This document shows, piece by piece, positions 1 to 7,758 of a stretch of DNA of 64,000 nt. The notes under the pieces are model-generated. The model was not told where the DNA came from. It ran no database searches and worked only from the letters and a program-made list of their open reading frames with translations. The DNA comes from an uncultured Lachnospiraceae bacterium (GTDB lineage Bacteria > Bacillota > Clostridia > Lachnospirales > Lachnospiraceae): assembly GCA_900551895.1 (NCBI GenBank), contig URXX01000003.1, positions 121,366 through 185,365 of the forward strand, in the 5' to 3' direction. The position numbers and the translations under genes were made by a program. Within the stretch, counting starts at the first letter, position 1; the number at the start of each line of letters is the position of its first letter.

Positions 1-264
1 AGACTCATGCTTCCAAAAGTGCTTCTTCCCTCCACAACCGCTCTCGGAACAATCGCACCTGACGGACGAGAACAGGGAATACTTGCAGGGGCAAACGTAG
101 TCATGCCAAATCTTTCCCCGAAAAGTGTGCGGAAAAATTATCTGCTATACGATAATAAAATTTGTACGGACAGCGAGGCAGCCGAAGGATTGAAGCAACT
201 GAAAACACAACTGAAAAAAATCGGATATGAAACCAGCGTTTCCCGAGGGGATTCGCTCAACTAA
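1..264 (+). CDS. hydE: HydE, [FeFe]-hydrogenase H-cluster maturase (C-terminal fragment)
   Basis: This is the C-terminal 87 codons of HydE, a radical SAM enzyme that helps build the dithiolate-bridged diiron subcluster of [FeFe] hydrogenase. The window edge cuts the gene, and the frame is open from base 1 to the TAA at 262-264, so the radical SAM core is not visible. The tail shows the family's segment TTALGTIAPDGREQGILAG followed by GANVVMPNLSP and the NYLLYDNK ending. It sits 15 bases upstream of hydG, and hydF follows, so the three maturases form one operon. The call rests on this tail plus context. Confidence 0.88.
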   Translation, partial: RLMLPKVLLPSTTALGTIAPDGREQGILAGANVVMPNLSPKSVRKNYLLYDNKICTDSEAAEGLKQLKTQLKKIGYETSVSRGDSLN

Positions 265-279
265 TGAAAGGAGTTTACC

Positions 280-1701
280 ATGTACAACATTTTATCTGAA
301 AAACCGGAAGAGTTTATTAATCACGAGGAAATTCTTGACACATTGGAATTTGCCGAAAAGAACAAGCATAATGCGGAACTTATCGACCAGATTATCGAGA
401 AAGCAAAACTTAGAAAAGGACTGACGCACCGTGATGCGTTAGTTTTATTGGACTGTGATATAGAAGAAAAAAATCAGGAAATTTACGCCCTCGCCGAACA
501 AATCAAAAAAGATTTTTACGGCAATCGTATCGTTATGTTTGCACCGCTTTATCTTTCCAACTATTGTGTAAACGGATGTACATATTGTCCTTATCACATG
601 AAAAACAAACATATCGCCAGAAAAAAACTGACGCAGGAAGAAATCCGCAAAGAAGTTATCGCTCTTCAGGATATGGGACATAAACGATTGGCTTTGGAAA
701 CCGGCGAAGACCCTGTAAATTCTCCGATTGAATATGTACTTGAATCCATAAAAACAATTTACGGCATCAAACATAAAAACGGTGCAATCCGCCGTGTAAA
801 TGTAAATATTGCCGCAACTACAGTGGAAAATTATCGCAAATTAAAAGAGGCGGGTATCGGCACTTATATTCTTTTTCAAGAAACATACCACAAAGAAAGT
901 TATCTTCAACTGCACCCAACCGGACCAAAACATGACTACGACTACCACACAACCGCTATGGACAGAGCAATGCAGGGCGGTATAGATGATGTAGGTATCG
1001 GTGTCCTTTTCGGTTTGGACAAATACCGCTACGAACTGGCAGGTCTTTTGATGCATGCTGAACATTTGGAGGCTGTTTTCGGAGTAGGACCGCACACAAT
1101 CAGCGTTCCGCGTCTTCGCCATGCAGACGATATTGACGCAGACTCTTTTGACAACGGTATTGATGACGATACTTTTGCCAAAATTGTTGCCTGTATCCGT
1201 ATCGCCGTTCCATATACGGGAATGATTATTTCCACAAGAGAAAGTCAAGCGTGCCGTGAACGTGTTCTACATCTCGGCGTATCTCAAATTAGCGGTGGCT
1301 CTAAAACAAGTGTGGGCGGTTACGCCGAGCCTGAACCTGACGACAATAAATCGGAACAGTTTGATGTAAGTGACACAAGAACTTTAGACGAAGTAGTAAA
1401 ATGGCTTATGGATTTAGGATATATTCCAAGTTTCTGTACCGCCTGCTATCGTGAAGGTCGAACAGGCGACAGATTCATGTCCCTTTGCAAAAGCGGACAA
1501 ATCCAAAACTGTTGTCAGCCAAACGCATTGATGACACTGAAAGAATACCTTATGGATTACGCTTCCGAAGCAACAAAAAAAGCAGGCGAGAAAGTCATTC
1601 AGGAAGAAATCGGTAAAATTCCAAACGAAAAAGTCCGTCAGATTGTCATTGAAAATTTAAAAGAAATTGAAAATGAAAATCGAAGAGATTTCAGATTTTA
1701 G
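280..1701 (+). CDS. hydG: HydG, [FeFe]-hydrogenase maturase, tyrosine lyase
   Basis: HydG is a 473-residue radical SAM enzyme that splits tyrosine to supply CO and cyanide ligands for the H-cluster. The radical SAM cysteines are C96, C100 and C103 in the pattern CVNGCTYC, the CX3CX2C form. The C-terminal auxiliary-cluster motif is also present as CTACYREGRTGDR with a downstream CC pair. Length fits the family (about 470). The start is supported by AAAGGAG seven bases upstream. Its stop codon overlaps the Shine-Dalgarno of hydF, indicating tight coupling. No hydrogenase structural gene lies in the window. Confidence 0.95.
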   Translation: MYNILSEKPEEFINHEEILDTLEFAEKNKHNAELIDQIIEKAKLRKGLTHRDALVLLDCDIEEKNQEIYALAEQIKKDFYGNRIVMFAPLYLSNYCVNGCTYCPYHMKNKHIARKKLTQEEIRKEVIALQDMGHKRLALETGEDPVNSPIEYVLESIKTIYGIKHKNGAIRRVNVNIAATTVENYRKLKEAGIGTYILFQETYHKESYLQLHPTGPKHDYDYHTTAMDRAMQGGIDDVGIGVLFGLDKYRYELAGLLMHAEHLEAVFGVGPHTISVPRLRHADDIDADSFDNGIDDDTFAKIVACIRIAVPYTGMIISTRESQACRERVLHLGVSQISGGSKTSVGGYAEPEPDDNKSEQFDVSDTRTLDEVVKWLMDLGYIPSFCTACYREGRTGDRFMSLCKSGQIQNCCQPNALMTLKEYLMDYASEATKKAGEKVIQEEIGKIPNEKVRQIVIENLKEIENENRRDFRF

Positions 1702-1711
1702 GAGGAAACAG

Positions 1712-2902
1712 ATGAGTTTAAATAGTACTCCTTCAGCAAACCGCATTCATATCGGCATTTTCGGCAAAAGAAATTGCGGAAAATCCAGTTTAATCAACGC
1801 ATTAACCGGACAGAACCTTTCCATTGTATCCGACACAAAGGGAACAACTACCGATCCCGTCCTAAAAGCAATGGAACTTCTTCCGATAGGACCTGTTGTA
1901 TTTATCGACACTGCAGGACTTGATGATGAAGGCGAACTGGGGCAGTTACGAATTGCGAAAACATACCAAATGTTAAATAAAACTGATATTGCTCTGCTCG
2001 TTGTCGATAATTCTGTCGGTATAACTGAGGAAGACAAGAATATCTTAGAGAAAATTCAACAGAAACACATTCCATATTTAATTGTACAAAACAAATGTGA
2101 TTTGAAAGAGAACTCTTTGCCCAAACATTCTAAAGATTATATGGAAGTGAGTGCGAAAACAGGTTTTCATATACAGGAATTAAAAGAGAAAATAGCCTCT
2201 CTCCTGCCAACTGAGACAAATCAAACACCAATTGTTCGGGATTTACTCGCTCCGAATGATTTTGTTGTTCTCGTTATACCGATTGATTCTTCCGCGCCAA
2301 AGGGACGGCTCATTTTACCGCAACAGCAGACTATCCGCGATATTTTGGACGCTAACGCTGTTTCTATTGTCGTAAAAGATACGGAATTAAAAGAAACGCT
2401 TGAAAACTTAGGAAAAACACCACAACTTGTCATTACCGACAGTCAGGCATTCAGACAAGTATCGGAGATTGTTCCTAAAAATATTTTGCTGACTTCTTTC
2501 TCTATTTTATTTGCCAGATATAAGGGAAATTTAGATGCAGTGACAGAAGGAGCATTTGCCATTGACCGCTTAAAAGACGGAGATACCGTACTGATTTCCG
2601 AGGGCTGCACCCACCACCGCCAATGCGGAGATATCGGTACGGTAAAATTACCAAATTTACTGCGAAAATATACACAAAAAGATTTACATTTTGTATTTAC
2701 GAGCGGAGAAGAATTTCCTACAGATTTGACAGGGTATAATCTCATTATTCACTGTGGCGGCTGTATGTTAAACGAGCGGGAAATGAAATATAGACTACGC
2801 TATGCCGAAGATGTGAATGTTCCGATAACCAATTACGGTATTGCCATTGCGAAAATGAACGGGATTTTAGAAAGAAGTTTAGAAGTCTTTCAAAAAGACT
2901 AG
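1712..2902 (+). CDS. hydF: HydF, [FeFe]-hydrogenase maturation GTPase
   Basis: HydF is the GTPase scaffold on which HydE and HydG products are assembled before transfer to apo-hydrogenase. The P-loop is GKRNCGKSS near the N terminus, with DTAGLDDEG as switch II and NKCDLK as the G4 motif. The C-terminal cluster-binding part shows CTHHRQC and, about 50 residues later, HCGGC, matching the family's CxHx(46-53)HCxxC pattern. I chose the ATG at 1712 (396 residues) because GGAGG at 1701-1705 precedes it. An upstream in-frame ATG at 1667 would lie inside hydG and lacks such a site. Confidence 0.94.
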   Translation: MSLNSTPSANRIHIGIFGKRNCGKSSLINALTGQNLSIVSDTKGTTTDPVLKAMELLPIGPVVFIDTAGLDDEGELGQLRIAKTYQMLNKTDIALLVVDNSVGITEEDKNILEKIQQKHIPYLIVQNKCDLKENSLPKHSKDYMEVSAKTGFHIQELKEKIASLLPTETNQTPIVRDLLAPNDFVVLVIPIDSSAPKGRLILPQQQTIRDILDANAVSIVVKDTELKETLENLGKTPQLVITDSQAFRQVSEIVPKNILLTSFSILFARYKGNLDAVTEGAFAIDRLKDGDTVLISEGCTHHRQCGDIGTVKLPNLLRKYTQKDLHFVFTSGEEFPTDLTGYNLIIHCGGCMLNEREMKYRLRYAEDVNVPITNYGIAIAKMNGILERSLEVFQKD

Positions 2903-2908
2903 AAAATT

Positions 2909-2960
2909 TTCCCTTTAGAAGCTCACGGATAAAAGGCAGAGGTTCTAAAGGGAATTTTTT
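2909..2960. terminator. Bidirectional terminator between hydF and the DUF1294 gene
   Basis: Twelve-base arms TTCCCTTTAGAA (2909-2920) and TTCTAAAGGGAA (2943-2954) pair across a 22-base loop. A T run follows on the plus strand and A residues precede the left arm, so it can serve hydF and the convergent gene. The loop is longer than usual. Confidence 0.7.
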
Positions 2961-3216
2961 ATTTATATATCAACAAAATTGCCACCTGCATCACTAAAAT
3001 CATCGGCACTCCCAAATTGAATTTCTTTTTTCTTGTCTTATGATGAAATACACTCATTCCAAATAATGCCCCCACAGAGCCTCCCAGAAAAGCCACACCT
3101 AAAAGAGTATTTTCGCTAATTCTCCACTGACCTTTTCTCGCTCTCCTTTTATCTATCCCATATATAAAAAATGCAATAACGTTTATGAATAGCAAATAAA
3201 TCACAAAAGTTTTCAT
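2959..3216 (-). CDS. DUF1294 family small membrane protein
   Basis: This 85-residue protein has a hydrophobic N-terminal segment (about residues 3-20), a basic stretch YGIDKRRARKGQWRI, a glycine-rich hydrophobic segment LGVAFLGGSVGALFGM, a basic HHKTRKKKF loop and a final transmembrane helix. The pattern of KRRA, RISE and FHHKTRK is characteristic of DUF1294 proteins, which are inner-membrane proteins of unknown function. A good ribosome site (GGAGAGG) precedes the ATG. It is a single gene that converges on hydF, and nothing in its context suggests a role. Confidence 0.8.
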   Translation of the reverse strand: MKTFVIYLLFINVIAFFIYGIDKRRARKGQWRISENTLLGVAFLGGSVGALFGMSVFHHKTRKKKFNLGVPMILVMQVAILLIYK

Positions 3217-3252
3217 TTTCCTCTCCTTCTACTATGTTTCATCTTCTTATTA

Positions 3253-3261
3253 TGATATAAT
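3253..3261 (+). promoter_or_regulatory. Extended -10 promoter of sdaAB
   Basis: TGATATAAT at 3253-3261 is a perfect extended -10 element about 32 bases before the Shine-Dalgarno of sdaAB (AGGAGG at 3289-3294). No good -35 box is visible, which is usual for extended -10 promoters. Confidence 0.55.
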
Positions 3262-3299
3262 ATCCACAACAAATTTGTAAATATATCAGGAGGAATGTC

Positions 3300-3968
3300 A
3301 TGAATTTTCTAAGCATTTTCGATGTGATTGGTCCAAATATGATTGGCCCATCCAGTTCACACACTGCCGGTGCAGTTGCCATTGCACTGCTTGCACGAAA
3401 GATGTTTGCACAACCAATAGATAAAGTCACATTTACATTATACGGCTCATTTGCCAAAACTTACCGCGGACACGGAACTGATAAGGCGTTGTTGGGAGGA
3501 ACTCTCGGCTTCTCTACAGATGACGAGAGAATACGGGACGCTTTTTCCATAGCCGATGAGAAGGGATTGGAATACCACTACATTATCGATGAGGAAACGA
3601 TAACAGATCACCCGAATACTGCCGATATTGTATTGGAAAATAAAGCAGGGCATATCCTTTCCATTCGCGGAGAGTCTATAGGCGGAGGAAAGATGAAAAT
3701 TGTCCGTATCAACGATATTGACGTTGAATTTACCGGAGAATACAGCACACTGATTGTACAGCAGATTGATAAACCGGGAGTAGTTGCCCATATTACCCAA
3801 TGTTTAAGCGAAGAAAACGTAAATATTGCTTTTATGCGTCTATTCCGCGAAGACAAAGGCGCAACCGCATTTACAATCGTGGAATCCGATGAGGAAATTC
3901 CGGAAGAAATTTTAGAGAAAATCCGTGTAAATAAACACGTAAAAGATTTAATGCTGATTCAGATGTAG
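3300..3968 (+). CDS. sdaAB: L-serine dehydratase, iron-sulfur-dependent, beta subunit
   Basis: This is the 222-residue beta subunit of the oxygen-sensitive [4Fe-4S] L-serine dehydratase that converts serine to pyruvate and ammonia. The N terminus has the family signature NFLSIFDVIGPNMIGPSSSHTAG. The C-terminal third (from about residue 148, TLIVQQIDKPGVVAHITQ) is an ACT domain, which binds amino acids in this family. It has a strong AGGAGG site and lies 12 bases ahead of the alpha subunit gene, so the two are co-translated. Confidence 0.95.
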   Translation: MNFLSIFDVIGPNMIGPSSSHTAGAVAIALLARKMFAQPIDKVTFTLYGSFAKTYRGHGTDKALLGGTLGFSTDDERIRDAFSIADEKGLEYHYIIDEETITDHPNTADIVLENKAGHILSIRGESIGGGKMKIVRINDIDVEFTGEYSTLIVQQIDKPGVVAHITQCLSEENVNIAFMRLFREDKGATAFTIVESDEEIPEEILEKIRVNKHVKDLMLIQM

Positions 3969-3980
3969 GGGGATATAAAA

Positions 3981-4853
3981 ATGGATTTTTTTAATGGACA
4001 AACTTTATTAAACTTATGTAAAAAAGAACAAATTTCTATCTCCGCTGCTATGAAAGAGCGTGAAATTACTATGGGAACTCTTTCGTCTGAGGAAGTAGAT
4101 AAAAAACTAGCCGAAGTGCTTACAATTATGAAAAATTCCGCCCACAAACCGATACAGACTCCGGGAAAATCTATCGGCGGTCTTATCGGAGGCGAGGCAA
4201 AGCAGGTTGCCGACCATGCAAAAACAAATACAAGCATATGTGGTTCTATGCTGTCTAAAGCCATTTCTTACAGTATGGCTGTTTTAGAAGTCAACGCGTC
4301 CATGGGATTAATTGTAGCCGCTCCAACTGCCGGTTCGTCGGGTGTCGTTCCCGGAACTTTACTCGCTCTTCAAGAAGAGAAAGCATTGTCAGACGCACTC
4401 CTTTTTGACGGACTTCTAAACGCAAGTGCTGTCGGATATATTTTAATGCGAAACGCTTCTGTTTCCGGTGCGGAGGCAGGTTGTCAAGCGGAAGTCGGCG
4501 CTGCATCGGCAATGGCCGCATCGGCGGTAGTGGAAATGATGGGCGGAACACCTGAAATGTGTCTGACTGCTGCGGGAATCGCTCTTTCAAATCTACTCGG
4601 TCTTGTATGCGACCCAATCGCCGGACTTGTTGAGTCCCCTTGTCAGAGTCGAAATGCAATCGGGGTTGCCAACGCAATCACTTCCGCTGAACTGGCACTG
4701 AGCGGAGTTGCACACCCGATTCCATTTGACGAAATGGCTGAAGCAATGTTCCGTGTAGGAAAAAGTCTTCCATTTGAACTTCGTGAAACTGCTATGGGCG
4801 GATGTGCCGGTACACCGACCGGATGTAGTTTAGGATGCAGTATTTGCAAATAA
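3981..4853 (+). CDS. sdaAA: L-serine dehydratase, iron-sulfur-dependent, alpha subunit
   Basis: This is the 290-residue catalytic alpha subunit. It carries the conserved AAPTAGSSGVVPG segment, VCDPIAGLVESPCQSRN, and a cysteine-rich end GGCAGTPTGCSLGCSICK. Conserved cysteines in the latter two stretches are the likely [4Fe-4S] ligands. Length matches two-subunit clostridial enzymes. A strong terminator follows at once, so sdaAB-sdaAA is a two-gene operon for serine catabolism. Confidence 0.95.
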   Translation: MDFFNGQTLLNLCKKEQISISAAMKEREITMGTLSSEEVDKKLAEVLTIMKNSAHKPIQTPGKSIGGLIGGEAKQVADHAKTNTSICGSMLSKAISYSMAVLEVNASMGLIVAAPTAGSSGVVPGTLLALQEEKALSDALLFDGLLNASAVGYILMRNASVSGAEAGCQAEVGAASAMAASAVVEMMGGTPEMCLTAAGIALSNLLGLVCDPIAGLVESPCQSRNAIGVANAITSAELALSGVAHPIPFDEMAEAMFRVGKSLPFELRETAMGGCAGTPTGCSLGCSICK

Positions 4854-4857
4854 AAAC

Positions 4858-4895
4858 AAGGTCTGTTTCATTTTTCTCGAAACAGACCTTATTTT
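4858..4895. terminator. Terminator after sdaAA, shared with convergent lipoprotein gene
   Basis: Twelve-base perfect arms AAGGTCTGTTTC (4858-4869) and GAAACAGACCTT (4879-4890) flank a nine-base loop. Flanking A-rich and T-rich tracts on both sides make it bidirectional. Confidence 0.85.
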
Positions 4896-5716
4896 TACGG
4901 AATATAAAATCCATAATGTACTTTTCCATTTTCCCATGTGGCAGTCACTTCATACACATAGGATTTTTTTGCTCTTTTTATGTATCCGATATTGCCGTCC
5001 AATGTCACCCGTACACGATGTCCGCGGGATGCCGCTTCTTTCGTTGTGCCTACCGGCCACCTCACTACTTTAATATAATTCGGCTCAGTGGAAAAAATCA
5101 ATTTTAAATCTGCATTTTCTCCGTCACAGACAACATCTGCTAATCCCTCTTTTTCTAAAAAAGAAATATCCTCCACTTTTTCCAGTTGCTGATTGCCATT
5201 CATATCTTTGTATTCCCACTCGTAATTTCCCTCAGTGGCAGCAGTTGTGACCAAACCGTTTTTCTGCATATTTTCAATGTCTAAATACGGAACGTCCGCC
5301 TTGCTTGGTTTTTGAACAAATTTGGCAACCTCCTGCTCATATTTTTTCGTATCCTCCACAGTTCCTTTTTGTACACGAACCATTTTCGTCACACCCGGAT
5401 ACTGCCCCGGATAAGACTCTAACATTTTTCCGTCACCATAACAGGCTATAATATCTCCCGCATTCAACTCGCTTTGCTTTATCCTTTTCTTGTTTTCATC
5501 ATATAATTTGTCCTCCGGAATAATCGCATAAAATGGAGATTCCGTACTTCTGTCAAAAAAGATATAGGCGTCATCGCCGCACGGAACATACATGGCTTCT
5601 ATGGGCTTATGATTTTCTTTTGTACTTTTTTGTTTTTCTTCTTTTTTACACGCTGTAAGGCAGACACAAAAAAATACCAACATAATTAGTAAACTTGTTC
5701 CCGCTTTCTTTCTCAT
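4895..5716 (-). CDS. Putative lipoprotein of unknown function
   Basis: This 273-residue protein starts with a lipoprotein signal peptide (RKK, a hydrophobic stretch, then the lipobox LTAC at about residues 20-23), so it is probably anchored to the outer face of the membrane. The rest is charged and soluble with no family I recognise. It contains GDIIACYGDG and a C-terminal part rich in beta-type alternation. The ATG at 5716 overlaps the sirtuin stop as ATGA, with GGAAGGA upstream, which decides the start. It is the last gene of a phosphodiesterase-sirtuin-lipoprotein operon. Confidence 0.75.
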   Translation of the reverse strand: MRKKAGTSLLIMLVFFCVCLTACKKEEKQKSTKENHKPIEAMYVPCGDDAYIFFDRSTESPFYAIIPEDKLYDENKKRIKQSELNAGDIIACYGDGKMLESYPGQYPGVTKMVRVQKGTVEDTKKYEQEVAKFVQKPSKADVPYLDIENMQKNGLVTTAATEGNYEWEYKDMNGNQQLEKVEDISFLEKEGLADVVCDGENADLKLIFSTEPNYIKVVRWPVGTTKEAASRGHRVRVTLDGNIGYIKRAKKSYVYEVTATWENGKVHYGFYIP

Positions 5717-6432
5717 ACCGTAATTCCTTCCAACACTTCTCCTATCGGCTTCTGAATGCACAAGTCCGCCTGTTCATCCCTAGACGTTGCGCTCTTGTTA
5801 ATCACAACAAGATATTTTCCCCTAAAATAATCAATAAAACTTGCCGCCGGATAAACAACAAGAGATGTTCCCCCGATAATCAGCATATCTGCCTCCGCAA
5901 TTTCTCTCACAGATTTTTGAATAATTGTACTGTCCAAACTTTCCTCATAGAGAACGACATCCGGCTTTATTCTTCCTCCGCATTCACAGAGAGGGATACC
6001 TTTTGCATTTTTAACATATTTTGCATCGTAAAATTTTCCGCATTTCTGACAATAATTGCGGTGAATGCTTCCGTGCAGTTCCAATACATTTTTACTTCCT
6101 GCCAACTGATGCAGACCGTCTATATTTTGTGTAATAACGGCACTTAACTTTCCCTTTTCTTCCATTTCCGCCAGTTTTAAATGTGCCTTGTTCGGTTTTG
6201 CATCTAAGAACATCATTTTTGATTTATAAAACTCATAAAATAATTCCGGTTTCTTCTGAAAAAATGTGTGGCTGACAACCTGCTCCGGCGGATAAGCATA
6301 TTTTTCCTGATAAATACCGTCACTGCTGCGAAAATCCGGAATATCGCTCTCTGTAGATACTCCCGCTCCTCCGAAAAATACAATTCGCTGACTTTCATCT
6401 ACCATTTTTTGAAGTAACGCTAACTTTTCCAT
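5713..6432 (-). CDS. cobB: NAD-dependent protein deacylase, sirtuin family
   Basis: This 239-residue class U/M-like sirtuin removes acyl groups from lysines using NAD+. Visible motifs are GGAGVSTESDIPDFR (NAD binding), TQNIDGLHQLAG with catalytic His in ELHGSIHRNYC, and the zinc site CQKC followed by CEC in a shortened CX2C-X(18-20)-CXC form. GGTSLVVYPAA closes the NAD pocket. Length is typical. The start codon overlaps the stop of the upstream phosphodiesterase gene as TAATG. Substrates cannot be predicted, though several acetyltransferase genes lie nearby. Confidence 0.92.
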   Translation of the reverse strand: MEKLALLQKMVDESQRIVFFGGAGVSTESDIPDFRSSDGIYQEKYAYPPEQVVSHTFFQKKPELFYEFYKSKMMFLDAKPNKAHLKLAEMEEKGKLSAVITQNIDGLHQLAGSKNVLELHGSIHRNYCQKCGKFYDAKYVKNAKGIPLCECGGRIKPDVVLYEESLDSTIIQKSVREIAEADMLIIGGTSLVVYPAASFIDYFRGKYLVVINKSATSRDEQADLCIQKPIGEVLEGITV

Positions 6433-6974
6433 TAGAAAACCTCCTTCTTATATACTTCTCCTGCTAAATTTTTCCACAAATATACATTGTCCTCAATAAT
6501 CATATAACTGTGTTCTGAATTTTCTTTCGGAATGGATACCGAACCGGGATTGAGATAAATGTATTTTCCAATCCACTCTCCCGCCGGCACATGAAAATGC
6601 CCGTTCAGTAAAATATCCCCTTCTTTTAACATAGGAAGATTTTCCCTGTTAAACTGATGTCCGTGCGTAGCAAAAATCGTTCTGTCATTTACGGAAAGAA
6701 TTGCGTAATCTGCTAATATCGAAAACTCCAGCACCATCTGGTCTACTTCCGTATCACAGTTTCCTCTGACACAGAGCAATTCTGTTTTCATCTTGTTTAA
6801 CATTTCAATTACTTTTTTCGGCTCATATCCTTTCGGCAAATCATTTCTCGGTCCATGATATAAAATATCGCCTAAAAGCAATAATCTGTCTGCTTTCTCC
6901 CTGCGAAATGCGTCTATCATTTTCTCGCAATAATATGCAGAACCGTGTATGTCTGATGCAATCATTAATTTCAT
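6432..6974 (-). CDS. yfcE: YfcE-type metallophosphodiesterase
   Basis: This 180-residue calcineurin-like phosphoesterase shows all metal motifs of the YfcE group: SDIHGS, LGDILYHGPRN, RGNCD, THGHQF and LNGHFHVP. YfcE proteins hydrolyse phosphodiesters with manganese, and the physiological substrate is unknown. The YHGPRNDLPKGY insertion is typical of YfcE proper, unlike the shorter paralogue at 26.5 kb. It is the first gene of a three-gene leftward operon with the sirtuin and the lipoprotein. Confidence 0.88.
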   Translation of the reverse strand: MKLMIASDIHGSAYYCEKMIDAFRREKADRLLLLGDILYHGPRNDLPKGYEPKKVIEMLNKMKTELLCVRGNCDTEVDQMVLEFSILADYAILSVNDRTIFATHGHQFNRENLPMLKEGDILLNGHFHVPAGEWIGKYIYLNPGSVSIPKENSEHSYMIIEDNVYLWKNLAGEVYKKEVF

Positions 6975-7143
6975 TTTTCTGTCCTCTTCCTTTGTTTCAG
7001 TTTCTCTCTTAACTGTAACATAAATTGACCTAAAGGCTCAAGGGATTTTAGTTTTTAGATGAAGAAAATATTCTCTTCCACTTTCTTATACAAAGCAACA
7101 CAAAATCAGATGAAAATGGAACTTCCACAGGAAAGAGAATATA

Positions 7144-7171
7144 TTGCGAAAACTAGAGTTTCTGATATAAT
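7144..7171 (+). promoter_or_regulatory. Sigma-A promoter of the first PBECR-like gene
   Basis: TTGCGA (7144-7149), a 16-base spacer and TATAAT (7166-7171) preceded by TGA form an extended -10 promoter. GAGGAAA at 7191-7197 and a GTG at 7203 follow. Its position inside a longer possible reading frame argues that the short GTG-started form is the real product. Confidence 0.6.
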
Positions 7172-7202
7172 TAAATCAAAAAGCGTAAATGAGGAAAGCG
7201 CA

Positions 7203-7586
7203 GTGGCAGAAATACGAAATATAGGTAAGATAAATATAAAGATTCTTGAAAAAGAATTTGGGAAAATTCAAACAGATGAGATTATTGTTACAAATGAGAG
7301 AATAGCACATATTCAAGAAAGACATCCACAGGATTATGAATTATTTATGAAGTATGGTACAAATAGTATTCAGAATCCTGACTATGTTATAAAAGACATA
7401 AAACATACTGGAACAGTATTTATGGTAAAAAGATTACCGGATACGAATCTTAATGTCGTTGTGCGAGTAGTACTTGATACAGACAAAGAGGGCTTAAAGA
7501 ACTCTGTTATGACTTTCTATCGGATTCGGGAACGTAATTTAAAAAAATTAATTGAAAAAAACGGCTTGCTTTACAAAAAAGAATAA
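7203..7586 (+). CDS. Small PBECR-like nuclease-fold protein (copy A)
   Basis: The 127-residue product resembles phage-associated Barnase-EndoU-ColicinE5/D-RelE-like (PBECR) nuclease domains: HIQERHPQDY, IQNPDYV, a TVFMVKRL strand, VVVRVVL and a C-terminal basic NLKKLIEKNGLLYKK helix. It aligns across its length with the 123-residue protein at 63222-63593 (shared IG, H-x5-HPxD, NPDY, VRV, NxxKKxIKK patterns). I chose GTG 7203 because GAGGAAA precedes it, a promoter lies just upstream, and the length then matches its relative. The frame is open back to an ATG at 7059, which has no ribosome site. A second promoter overlaps its 3' end and starts a structured RNA. RNase activity is inference. Confidence 0.65.
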   Translation: MAEIRNIGKINIKILEKEFGKIQTDEIIVTNERIAHIQERHPQDYELFMKYGTNSIQNPDYVIKDIKHTGTVFMVKRLPDTNLNVVVRVVLDTDKEGLKNSVMTFYRIRERNLKKLIEKNGLLYKKE

Positions 7587-7598
7587 ATGGTGTATGAT
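7570..7598 (+). promoter_or_regulatory. Promoter of the structured RNA downstream of copy A
   Basis: TTTACA (7570-7575) lies in the last codons of the PBECR-like gene. A 17-base spacer leads to TATGAT (7593-7598), just past the stop codon. This geometry is shared with the locus at 63583-63610. Confidence 0.65.
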
Positions 7599-7604
7599 AT
7601 ACAT

Positions 7605-7708
7605 ACAATAAACAAGAAGATATTGAAGTAGAGATTGTGCTGCTACGCACCCTTAGGGTCAAAAGAAATGTGGGAAGGGGCACACCCACCAAATATCTTC
7701 TTGTTTTT
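7605..7708 (+). ncRNA. Candidate structured RNA of the PBECR module (copy A)
   Basis: A predicted transcript of about 104 nt is closed by a perfect 14-bp stem, AACAAGAAGATATT (7611-7624) with 7692-7705, and ends in TTTTT, so the closing stem doubles as an intrinsic terminator. Inside are hairpins GTGC/GCAC (7637-7650) or alternatively ACCC/GGGT (7649-7659), and GTGGG/CCCAC (7670-7689). The loop AAGGG (7675-7679) can pair with CCCTT (7650-7654), a possible pseudoknot. AGTAGAG, CACCCTTAG and ATGTGGGAAGG recur in order in the RNA at 63617-63720. No coding potential is evident. Function unknown; an RNA antitoxin or guide-like partner is conceivable. Confidence 0.6.
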
Positions 7709-7758
7709 GCAAATATTGATAATTAATCACCGGTATAATATCTTCTTTTTTCCTTTCC

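Noticed and set aside
1667..1711. Earlier ATG for hydF
   Set aside because: It lies inside hydG without a ribosome site, while GGAGG sits properly before ATG 1712.
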